Part shown: positions 1 to 7,628 of the stretch, piece by piece
How the letters are laid out: every line of letters begins with the position of its first letter
Numbering within the stretch: position 1 is the stretch's first letter
Assembly: GCA_020852775.1 (NCBI GenBank)
Contig: JADZAD010000182.1
Span: 1 to 11,310, forward strand
Source of the DNA: Anaerolineae bacterium
GTDB taxonomy: Bacteria > Chloroflexota > Anaerolineae > Aggregatilineales > UBA3940
Length of the DNA stretch: 11,310 nucleotides
Reading direction: 5' to 3'
The notes under the pieces: generated by a model
Seen by the model: the letters and a program-made list of their open reading frames with translations, nothing else
Databases searched by the model: none
Told to the model about the DNA's origin: nothing
Position numbers and translations under genes: made by a program

Positions 1-672
1 CATGAGGCAGCCCTGCAGGGGGCTCCCTGGCGCGAGGCGCTCCCAGTTCGGGCCCCACAGCCGTACCCGGTGATGGGCGAGGCGTTCGAGCAGCGCCGCC
101 CGTTCGGGGGTATAACCACCCACGAAGCACACGTCACTCGCCAGTTCGTCACGCTGCGCCGGGCTGAGGTCTACCGGGCGATGGTACACCGGATCGTAGC
201 CGAACGGAAGGTAAGCAACCTGTCGCGCCCCGGCCTCCTGCAGGGGGTGAAACAGATCATGATCCCAGATGAAGTAGATGTCGTAAAGCGGGATCGCACG
301 GATGGTCTCCCGGTTGGTATTCGCAGTGGCGTAGTCAAACGGGCTGTCGGGGTTCCAGTTCACCAGTGCCGGCGCGCCTGGCAGGCGCCGGATCGCCTGC
401 AATGTGATGGCGCTGATGTCCGAGCCCTTGAAGACCAGCAGCAGGTCGGGGCGCAGAACGCGCACCCGGTTGAGCAGAGTGCGGTTGTAGCGCCGCCGCA
501 GCAGGCTAATCTCCGCTTCCGCGAGCACCGGCAGGTTGCCCAGGCGGCTGTAGCGGTAAAGCTCCTCCCGCAGATCGCAGAAGCTGACGCTGTGCCCGGC
601 ACTCTGCAGGGCCGCCGCGCAGTAACGTTCCAGCGCGCCGGGGGTATCGTAACCGGGGATCAGGATCTTCAT
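1..672 (-). CDS. CgeB-like glycosyltransferase, N-terminal part (cut by window edge)
   Basis: Reading from 672 gives 224 codons with no stop before the window edge, so the C-terminal part is missing. The protein starts MKILIPGYDTPGALERY and continues with a Rossmann-like half. Residues 76-84 (DLLLVFKGS), 105-111 (NWNPDSP), 130-138 (YDIYFIWDH), 154-161 (YLPFGYDP) and 181-192 (VCFVGGYTPERA, then LWGPNW at 205-210) match the pattern of CgeB/DUF3880-type GT-B glycosyltransferases. In that family this half precedes a Glyco_trans_1-like nucleotide-sugar binding domain. The start codon sits in an ATGA overlap with the asnB stop (669-672), and no Shine-Dalgarno is visible, so translation is probably coupled to asnB. 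It is the sixth gene of the glycan operon. The family name comes from a Bacillus spore-coat gene, but members are widespread in polysaccharide clusters and sporulation is not implied. Donor and acceptor are unknown. Confidence 0.85.
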   Translation of the reverse strand, partial: MKILIPGYDTPGALERYCAAALQSAGHSVSFCDLREELYRYSRLGNLPVLAEAEISLLRRRYNRTLLNRVRVLRPDLLLVFKGSDISAITLQAIRRLPGAPALVNWNPDSPFDYATANTNRETIRAIPLYDIYFIWDHDLFHPLQEAGARQVAYLPFGYDPVYHRPVDLSPAQRDELASDVCFVGGYTPERAALLERLAHHRVRLWGPNWERLAPGSPLQGCLM

Positions 673-2564
673 AGGCGCAGGCGGCGGGGGGCGGCGTCGA
701 TGAACTGGCGGCACCACAGCTCGAACACCGCCAGTGACCACGGCCGCAGGTACGGCCCTTCGCCGCCAAGGAAGCACTGGTAGATGGCGCGGGCGGCTTC
801 GGGCTGGAAGACCCCGCGGCGTCGCAGCGAGTCGCGGGAGAAGGTGTCCTCCAGCACATCGCGCAGGTCGTTACGCATCCAGCGTGCTACCGGCATCTCG
901 AAGCCGCGCTTCGGGCGGGCCAGCACCTCCGGTGGCAGCAAGTCCCGGACCGCTTCGATGAACACCCATTTCGTCTGTTTACCGCGCAGCTTCATGCCAG
1001 GCGGGATGCGGGCCGCCATCTCGACCAGCTTGTGATCGATCAGCGGGACGCGCACTTCCAGTGAATGTGCCATGCTCATCGCGTCTGTGTCGCGCAGCAG
1101 GGTGTGCGGCATGTAGTGCTTCAACTCCAGCCGCATCAACTGAACCAGCGAGTCTGACTCCGCGGGATGAATGAATCGCTCAAGATACTGGTGAGAAGGT
1201 TCGGGTGCGGCGAGGCCGGCGACCGTACCCGGCGTATACAGCCGGAGCTTCTCCTGCTCGCTGTACAGGAAGCGCACCCGCTCATAGCGGTCGAGTACGC
1301 CGCCTTCCAGCCAGGGCATCGCCCGCGCCGCCAGTGGGTTGAAGCGCCGTGTGCTCCACACGGCCCGGCGCAGGCCGCCCGGCAGCGTCTGCCAGGCCCT
1401 GCGGACACTATCCGCCTGCCGGAACACGCTAAACTGTGGGTACCCCGCGAAAAGCTCGTCACCGCCCAGCCCGGAAAGCGCGACCTTGACGGCCTGCCCG
1501 GCGGCCTGTGCCACGAGGTACGTGTTCAGCCCATCGCCACTTGGCTGGTCGAGCGCGAGGATCATCTGCTCGATCCCGGCACGCACGTCATGCCCGGTGA
1601 CGATTACTTCCGTGTGCTCCGTGCCGTAATGCTCGGCCATCAGGCGCGCTGCGGAGCGCTCGTCGATGTCCGCGCCGTGGTGGTCGAACCCCACGGAGAA
1701 CGTCCGCAGGCGCTCACCGCTGATGCGCGTCATCAGCGCCACCACCGCCGCGGAGTCGATGCCGCCGGAGAGGAACGCCCCAACCGGGACGTCAGCAATC
1801 ATCCGCAGCCGGATTGACTCTTCCAGCAGGGCGCGCAGCCGCTGGATGATCTCGTCTTCACTCCCGGTGAGTGGTTCGCCGACAGGCACGTCCCAGTAGC
1901 GGGTGACCGTCAGCCGGCCCTCGTGGAACGTCATGTGATGGCCCGCGGGCAGGGCCTGCACCCCCTCGAGGATGGTGTAGGGGGCGGGGACGGCGTAGAA
2001 CGACAGGTAATGGTGCAGCGCGGCGAGGTTGATCCGTGGCTCGATCAGGCCGGAGGAAAGCAGCGTCTTGAGTTCCGAACCAAAAAGCAGGCGTGTCTGG
2101 CCGTTCTTCCGCTCAAGGTGATAATACAGCGGCTTGATTCCCAGCCGGTCACGCGCCGCGAAGAGCTTGCCCTCGCGGGTGTCCCAGATGGCGAAGGCGA
2201 ACATCCCGCGCAGGTAATCCACGCAGGATTCGCCCCACTGCTCATACGCATGCAGGATCACTTCGGTATCCGAGTGCGACCGGAAGCGGTGACCGGCTTC
2301 CTCCAGTACCTGCCGCAGCGGCTGAAAGTTGAACACCTCACCGTTATAGACGATCCAGTAACGCCCGTCCTCGTTGACCAGCGGCTGATGGGCGGCCTCG
2401 GAGAGATCGATAATCGAAAGGCGCGCATTCACCAGCGAGACGGGAACCGGCTCGCGGTTGACGTAGATGCCGTAATCGTCCGGCCCCCGGTGGCGCATGG
2501 CCTGTGCAGCCAGTTCCGCCAGGTGTTCATCCGCGAGGTTGACCGCGCCCCAGATTCCACACAT
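669..2564 (-). CDS. asnB: Asparagine synthetase-type glutamine amidotransferase (AsnB family)
   Basis: This 631-residue protein has the full AsnB architecture. The N-terminal class II glutaminase domain starts MCGIWG, with Cys2 as nucleophile after Met removal and supporting residues R48, N74 (YNGE) and D99 (SDTE). The C-terminal ATP-pyrophosphatase domain has the P-loop SGGIDS at 266-271, SGLGGDELFAGY at 364-375 and the conserved RDTDAMSMAHSLEVRVPL at 491-508. The family reaction transfers glutamine ammonia to an acyl-AMP, classically aspartate to asparagine in the cytoplasm. Length is usual for the long bacterial subfamily. A GGAG about 12 bases before the ATG and a 6-base gap to the upstream membrane protein gene place it inside the glycan operon. 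AsnB homologues in O-antigen clusters (WbpS in Pseudomonas, WbtH in Francisella) are linked to amidation of sugar uronic acids, so the substrate here may be a sugar rather than aspartate. All catalytic motifs are intact. Confidence 0.95.
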   Translation of the reverse strand: MCGIWGAVNLADEHLAELAAQAMRHRGPDDYGIYVNREPVPVSLVNARLSIIDLSEAAHQPLVNEDGRYWIVYNGEVFNFQPLRQVLEEAGHRFRSHSDTEVILHAYEQWGESCVDYLRGMFAFAIWDTREGKLFAARDRLGIKPLYYHLERKNGQTRLLFGSELKTLLSSGLIEPRINLAALHHYLSFYAVPAPYTILEGVQALPAGHHMTFHEGRLTVTRYWDVPVGEPLTGSEDEIIQRLRALLEESIRLRMIADVPVGAFLSGGIDSAAVVALMTRISGERLRTFSVGFDHHGADIDERSAARLMAEHYGTEHTEVIVTGHDVRAGIEQMILALDQPSGDGLNTYLVAQAAGQAVKVALSGLGGDELFAGYPQFSVFRQADSVRRAWQTLPGGLRRAVWSTRRFNPLAARAMPWLEGGVLDRYERVRFLYSEQEKLRLYTPGTVAGLAAPEPSHQYLERFIHPAESDSLVQLMRLELKHYMPHTLLRDTDAMSMAHSLEVRVPLIDHKLVEMAARIPPGMKLRGKQTKWVFIEAVRDLLPPEVLARPKRGFEMPVARWMRNDLRDVLEDTFSRDSLRRRGVFQPEAARAIYQCFLGGEGPYLRPWSLAVFELWCRQFIDAAPRRLRL

Positions 2565-2570
2565 ACAGGT

Positions 2571-4469
2571 TTACTGCTCCGTCTGTCGCAGCCGGTACAG
2601 CCGGGCACGCGGGCTCTCGGCGATCAGGTCTGCATAAGTCGTGAGAAAGTCCGGTTGGTTCACCAGCAGATCAGGTGACGCAAGATCCGTGTAGACCAGA
2701 ATGTACCCGATGTCCATTGACTTGAACAGGCGGCGCAGGGCCTGCGGATCGTGCACCGAAGTCAGGTCGGTACGGTCGCCCCAGTTGAGTGGAATGAGGT
2801 CGGGGGTGATGTACAGCGCGCTGGTCGCATGCTGAGTCACGACTCGCTGGCCGGGCCCGACCTGCTCGTTCAGGGTGGCAAGCATCTGCGAATCCGGAAA
2901 GCCGGAGCTGAGCACCCGGTCATGCACACGCTCGATGTACGCCGCCCGCGTTTCAAGGCCAAACGCCACACGGTACACGCCGCTCCAGTAGAACACGCCC
3001 AGCCAGCTCACCAGGTTCAATGCGATCCCGGCCACCGCTGCCAGCGCGACGATCCGCAGTGCGACCTGCTTTCGCTGGTCGATCTGCCACAGCACGTACC
3101 CGGCGGCGACCGCCAGCAGCACCAGCCCCGGCAGGAAGTGCCGCGCCGCCTGCTTGACGACGAACCACAGCAGCGAGAAGACAAAGGCGTAGCCCAGCAT
3201 CCGCCAGACCGAACGCTGGCCGCGGTACAGGCCGAGCAGCAGCCCCGCCACGATCAGGACGAGGAAGACCGGGCCGGGGATGAAGCCGAGGTAGAAGCCC
3301 AGTGCCGGGTTATGCCCCACAGCCATGCCCCACAGGTTGGCGAGATAGCCGCCGGGGGTGAAGGCGTAGAAGATCTCCGTACCCAGTTCGCTGCGCGGTG
3401 AAGGCGTCCCACCGAAGCGGGCGAACAAGTCGGCGAAGACCGGGTAGAACGGGTTCCGATGGGCGATCGCGTTGTACAGGTAATAAGGCAGCGCTGCCAG
3501 AGCCAGCGCCCCGCCAAATTGCAGCAGCGCACGCAGCCCACCACGCCAGTCGCGCCGGGCGATTAGCCGGAGCAGCAGCCAGCCGCCCAGCAGCGCCACG
3601 CTGATGAACGTCTGGTTCTTCGAGCCTGCCGCCAGTCCGAGATAAACGCCGGTAAGCGCCAGCCAGGGCAGGCCACGCGTGGCGGATCGCCCATCACGCG
3701 GCGCATCCAGCCAGCGGAAGAACGCCAGCAGCGTCAGCGCCTCGAAGAACGCCCAGCCCATATCGACCTTGGCTGATTGTGCGAGGTAGCTGGCATCCGG
3801 CATGGTGTAGATCAGCGCCACCGCCAGGAATGCCCCCGAGCGTGGCATAACCGTGCGAGCCAGCGCGTACACGCCCAGCGCGAAGAACAGGCTCATTCCC
3901 AAGCCGGTGACGAGCGTCGCGAGGCTGAAACTGGGCCGCAGCAGCAGCGTCCAGGCGGACATCATCATCATGTTGCCGGGCAGGGTCGCCGCCCAGATGT
4001 GGGCCGGCTGGACGTAACGGCCGGCCTCGATCCAGTAGCGCGGCGTCAGCAGGTACTGGTGGACGGTGTCGCCTTCGAGCGGCGGGGCGAGATCGCCGAT
4101 CAGGTTGAGCAGCACAAAAGCCAGCACAAACAGCCCGGTGGCGCGCAGCAGCCACGAGCCACCCGCCACCACCCGGATGACCTCCCACAGGGCGCGCAGG
4201 TCTTCGAGCAGCGTCCGGCGCTGCCGGGCGGCCAGCGCAAGGCCAATGGCAAGCAGCACGTACCCGGCCAATGGGGCCAGCAGCCCCAGCAGCCCGGCGA
4301 GGAAAAGCACCGTGGCGATTAGCCCCAGCCCGAGCCCCAGCGACAGCGCCAGCCGCACCGAACGCGGCTGCGGTTCCGGTGGCAGGAGCACACTCAATGA
4401 GCGGCCCACGCCGTAGATCGCCAGCAGGGCCGCCGCAGCCAGCAGCAGGTCGATAAGCAGATCGATCAT
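2571..4469 (-). CDS. Multi-spanning membrane glycosyltransferase (GT-C type, ArnT/PMT-like)
   Basis: Start 4469 is preferred over the longer reading frame (from 4586). It gives a hydrophobic N-terminus (MIDLLIDLLLAAAALLAIYG) and an ATGA overlap with the upstream GT4 gene, whereas the 39 extra residues are Arg/Pro-rich and overlap that gene. The 632-residue protein has many membrane segments, roughly ten to thirteen by eye, up to about residue 500. A soluble tail of about 130 residues follows (VGPGQRVVTQ, then GYILVYTDL). After the third or fourth helix comes an acidic loop, LEGDTVHQYLLTPRYWIEAG at 131-150, with E132 and D134. This resembles the first extracytoplasmic loop of GT-C enzymes, where an acidic residue is catalytic. 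Such enzymes use lipid-linked sugar donors outside the cytoplasmic membrane. Donor and acceptor are unknown. A polymerase or ligase role cannot be excluded from sequence reading alone. Confidence 0.8.
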   Translation of the reverse strand: MIDLLIDLLLAAAALLAIYGVGRSLSVLLPPEPQPRSVRLALSLGLGLGLIATVLFLAGLLGLLAPLAGYVLLAIGLALAARQRRTLLEDLRALWEVIRVVAGGSWLLRATGLFVLAFVLLNLIGDLAPPLEGDTVHQYLLTPRYWIEAGRYVQPAHIWAATLPGNMMMMSAWTLLLRPSFSLATLVTGLGMSLFFALGVYALARTVMPRSGAFLAVALIYTMPDASYLAQSAKVDMGWAFFEALTLLAFFRWLDAPRDGRSATRGLPWLALTGVYLGLAAGSKNQTFISVALLGGWLLLRLIARRDWRGGLRALLQFGGALALAALPYYLYNAIAHRNPFYPVFADLFARFGGTPSPRSELGTEIFYAFTPGGYLANLWGMAVGHNPALGFYLGFIPGPVFLVLIVAGLLLGLYRGQRSVWRMLGYAFVFSLLWFVVKQAARHFLPGLVLLAVAAGYVLWQIDQRKQVALRIVALAAVAGIALNLVSWLGVFYWSGVYRVAFGLETRAAYIERVHDRVLSSGFPDSQMLATLNEQVGPGQRVVTQHATSALYITPDLIPLNWGDRTDLTSVHDPQALRRLFKSMDIGYILVYTDLASPDLLVNQPDFLTTYADLIAESPRARLYRLRQTEQ

Positions 4470-5812
4470 CGCAGGGAGCCCAGCAGCGGGCCGATGATCT
4501 GGCTCTGAATGGCTGGCCAGTGGCGCTGGAACAGATTGAGCCCGTAGGCCGCGGCGACCAGCACGGCCCACCCTGCGGCGAGCCACGCTCTCAGCGGCAG
4601 GTCAGGCGTATCATTAAGCAGCTCATCATAGGCTGCCCGGATGCGCCCGGTGATCACCGGGCGGTCATACGTCCGGCGGGCATGTCCTACGCAGCGTGCG
4701 CGCATCGCCTCTAATGCCTGCGGATCGTCTAGCAGGCCGAGTATGGCCTGTGCGTAAGCCGCGCTGTTCCGCGGGTCAGGAAGCAGGCGGCCTGTCTCGC
4801 CGTCGATCACGATCCCGGAAGGCCCACCGCTCTCGAAGGCGACCACCGGTGTACCGCAGGCCAGCGCCTCCAGTACGACGATCCCCAGCCCCTCCTGCAG
4901 CGACGGCAGGGCGAAGAGTTGGGCATGCTGGTACAGGTTGAGCAGTTCGTCGGTGGAAACCGCACCCCGGCAGATGACCGCATCAGCCAGGCCATGCTCG
5001 CTGATCACCGCTCGTAGTGCCGCGTCCGGCTCTTCGCCGCACAGCACCAGCTTCAGGTCGGGGTGGGTTTCATGGACGCGCCGGAAGGCTTCGAGCAGTA
5101 TGGCGGTGTTCTTGCGCGGGTCGTTGATACGGGCGGCGAATAGGATGTAGCGCCCGTGCGGCGTCCCGGCCTCGCGGGGGCCGGTGGGCGGGTGGAAGCG
5201 GGTACTGTCAACCGGGTAAAGCACCACACTGATGTGCTCCGCTGCCTCCGGGACAAGTGCCTTGATCCGCTCGGCGGTGTGGTAGCTCAGGGCCATGATC
5301 CGCCCGGCGCGGCGGAGGCAGAGCTTCTCCTGCCAGGCCAGCAAGGGCCACATCGGCGAGCGCAGCACCGCCGATGCCCAGGCATCACCGGAGGCTTCCT
5401 TGGCGCGCAGTTCGTCTTCGTAGAGAGTGGCGACCCAGGCCGCATACGGAATGCCGCGCAGCGCCAGCGGCAGCGCGACGTGCGCGCTCCCGGAAGCGAC
5501 CAGCGCCCGCGGGTACTCGCCCAGCAGCGGGCCAAGCAGGAAGTGTGGCACCGCGTAGAACAGCCAGAGCGGGAACGGCGGCGCGGGCACAAGAATTGTC
5601 CGCAGGCCACGGTCTTCCGTAAGGCGTGGTTTCAGATGGCGCAGCCACCATGCAGCCCGCTGGAGCGGCGTGAGCGGCCCGGCGGCGAACGCTGCGCGGT
5701 ACACGGTCGGGTCTTCGCCCTGACCATGCAGCAGCGCGTAGAGCGTCTCGACCAGGGCTGGGACGCCGCCCGGGCTGGCCGCTTCAATCGTCAGGATGGC
5801 TGAACGTGGCAT
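4466..5812 (-). CDS. GT4-family glycosyltransferase with C-terminal membrane anchor
   Basis: The 448-residue protein has GT-B fold signatures. An N-terminal Gly-Gly turn (SPGG at 13-16) is followed by the C-terminal Rossmann half beginning RYILFAARINDPRKN at 221-235. Next come LVLCGEEPD (255-263) and the EX7E motif ALPSLQEGLGIVVLEALACG at 301-320, with E307 and E315, the nucleotide-sugar binding signature of GT4 enzymes. Retaining transfer from a nucleotide-sugar at the cytoplasmic face is expected. Unusually, residues about 408-427 form a hydrophobic stretch (LRAWLAAGWAVLVAAAYGLN), predicted as a single membrane helix after the catalytic domain. The start at 5812 lies 6 bases after the epimerase stop, and the stop overlaps the start of the GT-C gene by 4 bases. 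Donor sugar is not determinable. Confidence 0.92.
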   Translation of the reverse strand: MPRSAILTIEAASPGGVPALVETLYALLHGQGEDPTVYRAAFAAGPLTPLQRAAWWLRHLKPRLTEDRGLRTILVPAPPFPLWLFYAVPHFLLGPLLGEYPRALVASGSAHVALPLALRGIPYAAWVATLYEDELRAKEASGDAWASAVLRSPMWPLLAWQEKLCLRRAGRIMALSYHTAERIKALVPEAAEHISVVLYPVDSTRFHPPTGPREAGTPHGRYILFAARINDPRKNTAILLEAFRRVHETHPDLKLVLCGEEPDAALRAVISEHGLADAVICRGAVSTDELLNLYQHAQLFALPSLQEGLGIVVLEALACGTPVVAFESGGPSGIVIDGETGRLLPDPRNSAAYAQAILGLLDDPQALEAMRARCVGHARRTYDRPVITGRIRAAYDELLNDTPDLPLRAWLAAGWAVLVAAAYGLNLFQRHWPAIQSQIIGPLLGSLR

Positions 5813-5818
5813 CGGCCC

Positions 5819-6874
5819 TCAGGCGAAAGCCTGCCCGCGCACGGCCAGCAGCAGGTCGCGGTTCTCCCGCGCCCAGTGGTACAGCCGCCCGACACCATCC
5901 GCCACTCCGACAGCAGGCTCCCAGCCGACCGTCTGCCGGAGCTTCGTGGTATCGCTGACGTAGACACGCTGATCGCCGGGACGCCAGTCGTCATAGACCA
6001 GCGGGATGGGCTTGCCACGCAGCTCCTCGAGGATATGGATCAGGTCGAGCAGCGAAACCGCGTTCTGCGGCCCACCGCCGATATTGAAGATTTGCCCGGC
6101 GGCGATGTCTGCGTGCTCGATGAGCAGGTCATAGGCGTTGACCAGATCATCGATGTAGAGCACGTCGCGCACCTGTTTGCCGTCTCCGTAGATGTTGAGC
6201 GGCTTATCCAGCAGCGCGGAGATCGTAAAGTGCGCCAGCCAGCCCTGATCCTCCGTGCCGAACTGCCACACACCATAAATACACGACTGGCGCAGTACCA
6301 CCGTCCGCAGGCCGTAGATGCGGGCATAGTCACGCATGTACTGGTCGCCCGTGCCCTTCGAGCAGCCGTAGGGCGAATGGAAGTCCAGCGGCTGAGCTTC
6401 GGACATACCGCCGGGGAAATGCGTGTAGGCGTAGTGATCATCCCTGAGCGTGATCCCGACCTCCTCCATTCCCCCGTAAATCTTGTTGGTCGAGGTATAG
6501 AGGATGACCGGGTTGTGCGTCGCCGTCTGTGAGGCGCGGGCTGCTTCGAGCACGTTCAAGGTGCCGAGCGCATTCGACAGGAAGTCGTCACGCGGGTTGG
6601 CGACGGATTTCGTCACTGCGGTCTGCCCGGCAGCATGCAGCACTACGTCGGCCTGCGCCACCAGTGGCGCTAGGGTGTCATAGTCACGCACGTCGGCCTG
6701 TGTCACGCTGAGATGGGCGCTCTGCAGGTGGCGGGAGAGCCATTCAAGCGCCGCCGGGGCGCCGACCCGGCTCATGTTGTCATAGACATGAACCTTCCAG
6801 CCCTTGCCCAGGTAGCGGTGAGCGGTGTGGCTGCCAATGAAGCCTGCCCCGCCGGTAATCAGGATTGATGGCAT
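5819..6874 (-). CDS. NAD-dependent nucleotide-sugar epimerase, CDP-paratose 2-epimerase (Tyv/RfbE)-like
   Basis: This is a 351-residue extended SDR enzyme. The NAD-binding GGAGFIGS lies at 8-15, and the catalytic set is the Ser/Thr in YTSTNKIYG (126-134) plus Y169 and K173 in SPYGCSKGTGDQY. Several segments are typical of the CDP-paratose 2-epimerase branch: STNKIYG, DFHSPYGCSKG, RQSCIYG (195-201), FGTEDQGW (205-212), GDGKQVRDVLYIDDLV (230-245) and FNIGGGPQN (263-271). The family reaction is CDP-paratose to CDP-tyvelose, a C2 epimerisation for a dideoxyhexose in surface polysaccharide. No other gene of CDP-dideoxyhexose synthesis is in the window, so the true substrate may differ. An AAGGGA lies about 9 bases upstream of the ATG as ribosome binding site, inside the tail of the methyltransferase gene, whose stop is 6 bases away. 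Confidence 0.9.
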   Translation of the reverse strand: MPSILITGGAGFIGSHTAHRYLGKGWKVHVYDNMSRVGAPAALEWLSRHLQSAHLSVTQADVRDYDTLAPLVAQADVVLHAAGQTAVTKSVANPRDDFLSNALGTLNVLEAARASQTATHNPVILYTSTNKIYGGMEEVGITLRDDHYAYTHFPGGMSEAQPLDFHSPYGCSKGTGDQYMRDYARIYGLRTVVLRQSCIYGVWQFGTEDQGWLAHFTISALLDKPLNIYGDGKQVRDVLYIDDLVNAYDLLIEHADIAAGQIFNIGGGPQNAVSLLDLIHILEELRGKPIPLVYDDWRPGDQRVYVSDTTKLRQTVGWEPAVGVADGVGRLYHWARENRDLLLAVRGQAFA

Positions 6875-6880
6875 ATTCAG

Positions 6881-7564
6881 CTATCCCTTGCGTTCGCCGA
6901 CAAAGAAGATGTCCCCCGCGACGGCGGGGTTATGGACGAGGCCAATCTTGTAGAGTCCGGTGATCAGGTAGCGCATCGCCTGCCGGACGCCCTCACCGCC
7001 CCGCACGAACTCGGAGAAGGCAAGCGGGATGGTCGGCTGGCCTTCCAGCCCGATGTGCAGCGTGGTGAAGCCGTTTGCCTGCATGACGTCCCGCAGGCGC
7101 TCAATGGTGTATTCGCGCACGTGCGTCTCATCGATGTAGTGCAGATACGTCAGGCCGTAGCGTGGCAGCGGCCCGGCATCGGCGTGCGGCACGGAGAGAA
7201 TCAGCCGCCGGGCGCACACCCGCGCGACTTCCGTCATGATTCCGGCCTCGTCGTCGAGGTGCTCCAGGATGTCGAACATCAGCACGGTATCGAAGGCGCG
7301 GTCAGCGAAGGGCAGCGGTGCGCTGATCACCTGTTCATGACAGGTGATGCGCGGATCCGCGACCTGATTGTACTGGTCGATGGCCGAGACCCGGAACCCG
7401 GCATCGGCCAGCGCGGAGGCGTACCATCCGCGTCCGCAGCCGATGTCGAGCGCCGTCCGGCCGGTTGCATAGCGCCGCAGGTACTCGAACTTTTTCTGCG
7501 AGGGGCTGGCCTGCCAGCCGACCTGGGCAGCGGATAGGGCATGGGGCGGATCGTCCTGTTTCAT
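6881..7564 (-). CDS. Class I SAM-dependent methyltransferase (Methyltransf_11/23-like)
   Basis: Start 7564 is chosen, giving 227 residues (MKQDDPPHALSAAQVGWQ). The longer reading frame would begin at 7627, just past the hsp20 terminator hairpin and upstream of the promoter proposed at 7572-7600. Motif I, ALDIGCGRGWYASAL, starts at residue 38 and binds SAM. An acidic residue ends beta 2 (SAIDQYN), the post-motif FDTVLMFDILEHLDD runs at about 91-105, and RRLILSVPH is the beta 5 region. YLHYIDETHVREYTIERL is typical of small-molecule or sugar methyltransferases. As first gene of the glycan operon it most likely methylates a sugar, lipid carrier or glycan end, but the acceptor cannot be read from sequence. 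No Shine-Dalgarno precedes the ATG, fitting a leaderless message. Downstream spacing to the epimerase is 6 bases. Confidence 0.88.
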   Translation of the reverse strand: MKQDDPPHALSAAQVGWQASPSQKKFEYLRRYATGRTALDIGCGRGWYASALADAGFRVSAIDQYNQVADPRITCHEQVISAPLPFADRAFDTVLMFDILEHLDDEAGIMTEVARVCARRLILSVPHADAGPLPRYGLTYLHYIDETHVREYTIERLRDVMQANGFTTLHIGLEGQPTIPLAFSEFVRGGEGVRQAMRYLITGLYKIGLVHNPAVAGDIFFVGERKG

Positions 7565-7571
7565 CCGCGCG

Positions 7572-7600
7572 ATTTTAACATGCGCCCCGGATGCGACCAA
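7572..7600 (-). promoter_or_regulatory. Sigma70-type promoter of the glycan operon, extended -10
   Basis: On the minus strand TTGGTC (7600-7595) is followed after exactly 17 bases by TAAAAT (7577-7572), which is preceded by TGT, an extended -10. TAAAAT matches the consensus at 5 of 6 positions and the -35 at 3 of 6. The predicted start site, 7-8 bases beyond the -10, falls on or next to the A of the methyltransferase ATG at 7564. It lies immediately after the hsp20 terminator, as expected for the start of a new transcription unit. Confidence 0.6.
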
Positions 7601-7628
7601 ACGCGGCTGCCTGCCGCCCGGCAGCATG

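Noticed and set aside
70..783. Open frame of 237 codons on the plus strand
   Set aside because: Antisense to the CgeB-like gene and the asnB 3' end, both clearly real by motif content.
1923..2678. Open frame of 251 codons on the plus strand
   Set aside because: Antisense to the AsnB glutaminase domain and crossing the asnB/GT-C junction; no domain recognised and no ribosome binding context.
4470..4586. N-terminal 39-residue extension of the GT-C protein
   Set aside because: Arg/Pro-rich, lies inside the GT4 coding region and would hide the natural hydrophobic N-terminus; the ATGA overlap start at 4469 is better.
7565..7627. Longer methyltransferase start at 7627
   Set aside because: It begins directly beyond the hsp20 terminator and would span the proposed promoter; the added 21 residues do not resemble a methyltransferase N-terminus.
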